This document shows, in pieces, positions 58,475 to 64,000 of a stretch of DNA of 64,000 nt; positions within the stretch are counted from its first letter, which is position 1; each line of letters starts with the position of its first letter. Below the pieces are notes generated by a model that saw nothing but the letters and a program-made list of their open reading frames with translations, searched no databases and was not told the origin of the DNA. The position numbers and the translations under genes were made by a program. Source of the DNA: Topomyia yanbarensis (taxonomy: Eukaryota; Arthropoda; Insecta; Diptera; Culicidae); the NCBI RefSeq assembly GCF_030247195.1, contig NC_080672.1, forward strand, positions 65,637,771-65,701,770, written 5' to 3'.

Positions 58475-60885
58475 CAGTGGCGTAGTAAGAAAATTTTTCG
58501 GGGGGGGGGGGGATATGAAATTTTTTGTATATATATGAAAAAATGTTCAAAAACATTCTGAGCAGGAAAAAAATGTGCAAAACCAACAACTCAGCGAACG
58601 GGTTTGGGTAGTCAAGGTAGGAAAGCTAGCTGTATAGAATAAATGCTCTTCCCCTACGAGGACAATCTGGGCGGCAAACTTCGGACTGTCTAATTTACTG
58701 AGCCCTTCAGTTCCCTTGTGCAATTCATTACCACTTCTTCGTTGAGCTTCCGACTGCTTCGCGAACTACTCGGTCTAGTCCCCGACGATAGATCTAGCCT
58801 ACTCCGATGAAAAATTCCCCGGCGAGAGAAGTTCGAAAGCGAGCCAACCAGCCAGGTGCTGCGGTCAGTTCGGCGATTCCGGTAGAGTAGGGCATCCGGT
58901 TTGCTGGAGCCCCGGCGCGGCTGGTGGTGTATCGTCGCGATCTACGCGGTCTCGTTCCCGGCGGTGAATCTGACTGTACGCTGACGGAGAGGTCCCAGAC
59001 GAAAGAAAGATACCGATTCTTCAGTACTACAAGTTCTTGAGCCCTTTGGCTCCGTGACCTGTGCAATTTAGCACCGCTACTCCTTTAAGCCCTTTAGTTC
59101 TCTTCTTGGGCCATTTAGCACTACTTCCTTGATGATCCATTCAGCTCCTCGACTTGTTCACGAACAACTCGGTCTAGTTCCCGACGATGGACCTGACCTA
59201 CTCCGACAGAGAATTCCCCGGCGAGAGAAGTTCTCCCGAGATCGAGCTAATCAGGTAGGTGCCGATTCTGGTGAAGCAGGGTGTCCGGTGCACTGGTGCG
59301 CCGATGACCCGTGACTAGTGGTGTCTCGTCGCTGTCTACTCAGTCTAGTCCCCAGCGGTGAATCTAGCTTACGCTAACGGAGAGTTCCCTGGCGAAAAAA
59401 GTTCTCCCAATATCGATTATTCTTTGGTTTTCGCTATTTTTCTATCGAAACAACCGGTGGGGTGCCGTGGTCGGTCTGACGAATCCGCATGGAGCGTGAC
59501 GTCCGGTTCGCTGGCGTTTCGACGACTCATACTCGCTGCTCTGTTGCAGTCTACTCGACTAGTCCTCGGCGGTGAATTTAGCTTATTCCTGCGGAGAGTT
59601 CCCTGGCGGTGATTGCTCTCCCGAAACCGTTGTTCAATGTCCATTCCGTTGTAAGACGGTCATGATCTACATCAGCGGTTCTCAACCTTTTTCGTACCAC
59701 GGACTCCTTAGATATCACACTGGGTTGCTGCGGACCCCCATAGATAAACATCAATTTTGTATGCTATCAATATGTTATTTTCAATTTGTTAGGAAACATG
59801 ACTTTAAATTTCAATATGCACTCGGAAAATATATTTTTCTTCGCGGACTCCCAGCAATGACTTCGCGGCTCCCTAGGGGTCCGCGGACCTCAGGTTGAGA
59901 ATCACTGATCTACATCATATCTCTGTTTACTGTGTTCCACGTCTTTACGTCGCTTGTCATTCTGTAGGCTACATTATCCGGGTTGATGTCCGGTCCTCCC
60001 TTCTTCGTCGCACGGTGTCGGTGACCAGGTAGTTGAATCGTGATTTGGGAAGAGACCCTCAACGATTATTTTTATTTTTCCCGGGTATATTTCAGCTGGT
60101 GTCGCAGACCCTCGTCTTCGTCATGACGACTCAGTACGCGTCCCCCAGGGATTGGCGTTTATTTCTCAGCACAGCTACTTATGGCAATTGGCTTGCTAAG
60201 CTTGATCTCCCGCTTTAAAGAGTCCCTACCTTCTCGAAACGTCGCTTGCGCTCCTCTTGCACTCTCCGATCTTACGCTCTGAGCCCGCCTTCTGGATCTA
60301 AAACAAGCAGCGTGTAACGTACTGAGCTACTCATTTAACCCGTAATCTGCACGCCGTCTACTGCATGGCCCTAGTTTTCGTGACATTGTAACGTCACAAG
60401 CCGTTACAATCCTTCTTGCCGCATCAACGTACTTGATACCGTTGTTCGCCGAAGTAACTCAACAAAGAGGTTTTCGTTAAAGGCTTTCGTCTTCCACTTT
60501 AGCTTGCGTCCTTCTTCGTGCTGCAGAATCGCCTGGTGGTCTCTAAGGGGATACTTCTCTCACACTCTCCAGTCCATGTTCGCCGTCAGTCAAGGACTAC
60601 AGAATATCCGTTTCGTGAACCAATAAGCTCCCAGCTCCTCGCTTCGCCGCGATCTACTTGTTATAGTCCTCGGCGGTTGAACTAGCCTCCACAACGTGCC
60701 GTCAGGTAGGTGTCGAGTCTGCAGCCAATTTTCACTACAAGGAAATATTTTCACAGGATAACTTTTGCAAATGAAACTTTCATTTCATTCAAAATTTTAG
60801 ACATATTTTTGTTTAACATATTGATTTTTTTCAAAATTCTCCAAAATATTTCGGGGGGGGGGGGGGGTTGGCTACAACGCCACTG
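58475..60885. mobile_element. Non-autonomous hAT element, perfect 8-bp target duplication
   Basis: ACCCGAAT occurs at 58467-58474 and 60886-60893, a perfect 8-bp duplication. Ends 'CAGTGGCGTAGTA' and (complement) 'CAGTGGCGTTGTAG' are inverted and of hAT type. Each leads into a long G run on the + strand (58499-58512, 60853-60867). The interior has at least three diverged tandem blocks (58760-59030, 59155-59410, 59530-59640) with 'cggtctagtccc', 'cggtgaatctag' and 'ggagagttccc-ggcga'. No transposase frame; a hAT MITE lies inside. Confidence 0.9.
59673..59907. mobile_element. 235-bp hAT MITE with perfect 8-bp target duplication
   Basis: Flanked by ATCTACAT at 59665-59672 and 59908-59915. Ends 'CAGCGGTTCTCAACCT' and (complement) 'CAGTGATTCTCAACCT' are inverted and lead into 'ACCACGGACTCC' and its 'GGTCCGCGGACC' counterpart. 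Too short to code. It inserted into the larger hAT. Confidence 0.95.
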
Positions 60886-60893
60886 ACCCGAAT

Positions 60894-61079
60894 AAATTGG
60901 AGAAATCGGACTGAAGATCCTCGAAGATTCTCAAAATTCATAACGGTATTGTGGAAATCAGTATATATCAAACAGTTTTTTAAGTTCTGAAAATTCATTT
61001 TAACAATATGCACAATTAATTAAAAGAAAATTATTTGTATAATCATTTGACTAAACCATAACAAATAGTTTAAAAAATG
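60894..61079. other. Unassigned short AT-rich stretch
   Basis: Nothing recognised. Confidence 0.4.
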
Positions 61080-61832
61080 CTTTTTTATTTGAATCCGCGT
61101 TTCTTTATTTCATCTGGAGTGTTTGATACTTCCTGCATCTTCTTTAAAATAAGTTTTATATGAAAATTATATTCTTTAGAATAGCTTGTTGATAACTTTG
61201 CGATTCCAAAACTTTTTGAATAAAGGCTTCAATATTGAAATCATAAGCCACATATTCGAAATAGCGTGTCAGACGAGTGTCTCAGAAAATAGGTAATCTC
61301 TTAATTAAAATGCAACCAAGTAAGTTAAACACCTTATTTTCAAGTTTTCCGACCACTTGCATCTAAAACTTGTCTATTCTCAAAATCGTAGAACTTTGAA
61401 TATCCATGTGGAAAACACAAATATAAGGAAATCAATAAAAACTTCGAAAATTTGCTTTAAAATTTGAGTAAATATGCATAAAAAGAGGCTTTAGCGTATT
61501 AGCAAATAGACGATCATTTGTGTAATATAACAATCATTCACAGTTGATTGATTGATTTGTTTATTGGGGCTTTAACCAACTGGTCATTTGCCCGCTTTAC
61601 AATTTACAGTTAGCGTTCAAAGATAACTGTGAAAGAATATGTAATATATTATAACATCATCGTTATATGCGCACATTAAAATCATATTAGCAATGATATC
61701 ACCAGAAGATATAATCTTGATATAAGTTTGCTTGCCTTGCTGATTGGGATATCAGAAAAATAACACAGTGAGTAATAAATATCAACATGAGATATAAATT
61801 TGATAGCTTTCTGTTATGTCGTTCTGATCGGG
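61080..61832. mobile_element. Inverted partial copy of the CCCGAYCAGAA element (left half)
   Basis: The reverse complement matches 40554-41110: 'TTCTGATCGGG' ends it at 61832, and 'caagttttagatgcaagtgg' of 40829 has its complement near 61360. It ends near 61080 without the other TIR. Bases ~61541-61640 are extra relative to the full copy: 'gattgattgatttg' and 'tattggggctttaacc', which look like the 3' tail of a LINE on the minus strand. Confidence 0.7.
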
Positions 61833-63480
61833 TATTAGTGCATTTTAATCTTATTGCCGTGAAGGTATTACGGCCCAGTTTTGGGTGTAGTAAATGAAGA
61901 CACAAACAATACTCGCTACTGCGAGCGGCTGTTGGCATTCTACCTCACCTAAGAAAGGCCACCATAAAACAATATTTAAGCTTCTGGTATTATGAGTATA
62001 AAACAAGTTGAAAAATGCACCCTTTCCCACTGTGCAAAGGGGATGGAGGTGACATTGTTGCCGGGTGTAATTCGCCACGGTGCAACACCAATCACCAGAA
62101 GGAACCGTTCAACCGAACCCCCCGTCAACCGACTAACCAACCAAGAATCGTCGGAAATAGAAGTTTCGTTTGTGAAAATATTGTCTTCGCTATATAGTGT
62201 AGGTGGTGTACCTACATCTAGCCTTGCTTTGAAAATTGTCATTTGTTTTCCCCGTCGAACGTACTTTCAGCGAGATGCACAATAACAACAGCATTGTGTG
62301 CTATGGATCGGTTCAGCAAAGAGCTTCGCTACCTATACGAACGGTAATAGGATGTATTCAGGTAAACTGAATATCTTTGGCGCGGTGCAGCACAAACGAA
62401 TTGGTTCTGCTGCATTGAATAGGTAAAACACAACACATTTTAAATTCGTCAGTGGGCATCAGGGGGTAACAAATTTAATCCGATGACCTTGTAAATGGTG
62501 GTTTACGTATATGGCCAGGGGGAAGGCGTTACAACCTAATCGAAAAATGTGTACTAAATCATTTTTGTCACCTACGGAAGACTCACTTTAGGAGCGGCAC
62601 ATAACAGCGTCGTTTCAAATATGAACCACCTTTTAAAAATTGTATACAATTTGAATAACCTGCATATTTGAGCATGTTCGAGAAAGATAAATCAAATTTA
62701 CCCATTGTGTAACATTTTTGACGTTTTACACCCATTCCCTCTAAACGACATGTCAGTAAACGGATATCCCGATTGCACCTTTTGCTTGAAATCCAAAATA
62801 GAACTTGAGGTTTTATGGAAATTTGAGATCAGGTTTGTGATGTGCCTTGAACCGTTATGGAATGTATTTGAATTTCACTATACTGATAATGCGCTGTTGT
62901 ATAAATCTACGATGCAACTACTCTCACTTGAGTTCAAGCCTTACGGTTGCGATAACAAACGACAACGTTTTTTTTTCGCTGAGACTCGTTCTCGTTAAAA
63001 GAATTTATGTTCCTTACGAATCGAACATGGGAAGACATCGGAACAAATTAATTCAATTTCATCGTTCTGTCGAATCAGGTCACAGAGAAACTTCGTTATC
63101 GCAAGCCGTTCTTCCTTCGCATATGAAACTGCTACACGGCCTTAATCCAATTATCGTAGGTATATGTTAACTGTTTTCTCGAACTGAGGAGGTGCATTGT
63201 GCGGATTACGAAGAATGGTAAGAAAAGAAGGCGTACTTACTCGTTTTACGGATAAGTAAACCATCCATTTCATGCACCGACAAGTTTCTGTTGTACGACA
63301 TGCAACTGGAGCGGAACTGAACTTTGAAATTGAATACCCCAAATATAGACTGGAAATGTCAACTAGAAGAATGTTGAACCATCTCAATGACGTCAATTGC
63401 ACCGTTTGTTTGCGTCTAATTTCGGGAGAATCAGTTTAGTCATATCCTTTAAACTGATGTAAATAGTTTTCTAACATGTT
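61833..63480. other. Unassigned, mostly non-repetitive DNA
   Basis: Frames are 60-107 codons, overlap on both strands and show no domain I know. Possibly host intron or intergenic sequence. Confidence 0.4.
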
Positions 63481-63482
63481 CG

Positions 63483-63530
63483 CACAGACAGATATTTTCC
63501 AATCTCGACGAACTGAATCGAATGGTATAT
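63483..63530 (+). repeat. Stub of the CA/TA-associated dispersed repeat
   Basis: 'cacagacagatattt' and 'atctcgacgaactgaatcg' match the block at 6395-6425 and 7590-7625. The usual GC-rich hairpin and end are absent, so it is truncated. Confidence 0.65.
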
Positions 63531-64000
63531 TTACATATAACACTCCCTGACTACGCCGCTGTAACTGACTGGCAGATGCCTATGCCAATAATAGCAGAAC
63601 GTCACAGTTCGGAAAACATGTGCTTTTCCCAAGTCGCTTCATTTGGACATAAAATGAACAGCCTAAACACGAACAAACACCGACAAACCGTTCAACCATA
63701 TCGGCAAGGCAAATATTTGATTTAGTTATGTGCTGTCACAATGTCCTATATGACACATTCTCTGACAACCCTAACCCCATCGTCGAAGCTCATCCTCGAG
63801 ATACAAACTGATATCGGACCCATCCAACCGCTCTCCGTTCAATCTGCTTCACGATGGCAACATGCTTTAACTGAATCCTCCAACGATTATGCTTTGGCTG
63901 AAGTAATGGTTGTAACGATGGGCGGCAGAGTCAATGCTTTTTCCACCCACGTCGTACTACAATCTTCAATGTTGCGCCCCCCCCCCCTCCGTCCACCGCC
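63531..64000. other. Unassigned DNA to the window edge
   Basis: No feature recognised. A C run lies at 63976-63987. Confidence 0.4.

Overview
This is a eukaryotic window built almost entirely of transposable elements. It has no complete host gene that I can recognise. The mix of a BEL/Pao LTR retrotransposon, an ITmD37E (DD37E) transposon, a LOA/Lian-like LINE, Jockey/CR1-type LINEs, hAT and pogo-like elements, and repeats ending in 'gagaaaggcaaaa' points to a mosquito, most likely Aedes-like. The group is inferred from the repeat families; I have no direct marker. Long AT-rich stretches with no open frames fit a large intron or intergenic DNA.

Layout: (1) 2-5483, a BEL/Pao gag-pol frame that is open from the left edge to its stop, with a probable polypurine tract and LTR start. 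(2) 5504-9594, a region bounded by inverted ends, holding ~320-bp modules, CA/TA microsatellites and a zinc-knuckle gag relic. (3) 10653-11683, a non-coding element built on many copies of GGGAGAGATGCCGC. (4) ~11820-15592, LINE copy A (ORF1, endonuclease, reverse transcriptase, all damaged). (5) 15645-18160, two head-to-head copies of a gag-only retroposon. (6) 18161-21955, repeat-poor DNA with a GC-richer island that could hold a host 5' exon. (7) 21960-29045, a 7-kb minisatellite whose 12-bp unit is two abutting palindromes, so the array is its own reverse complement. (8) ~31027-36427, LINE copy B of the same family as A, split by a 1.43-kb hAT-like element and ending in a ~130-bp TA run. 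(9) 37505-38781, a nearly intact DD37E transposon. (10) 39028-44640, nested TIR elements and an inverted partner copy. (11) 44891-58056, a pogo-like shell around a second TIR element (45061-53999), which itself contains a LOA-type LINE fragment cut by two further insertions. (12) 58475-60885, a hAT element with a perfect 8-bp target duplication, holding a smaller hAT MITE with its own perfect duplication. (13) 61080-64000, a partial copy of the family seen at 40554, then mostly unrecognised DNA.

The elements do not act together as a pathway; the relations are insertional. Nested insertions give a relative time order, best seen at 44891-58056 (pogo-like, then the 45061 element, then the LINE, then the 48764 element and the 48116 MITE) and 58475-60885 (hAT, then hAT MITE). 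The feature I would look at first is the self-complementary satellite with its internal long palindrome and ~1-kb segmental duplication. The second is the gag-only retroposon family.
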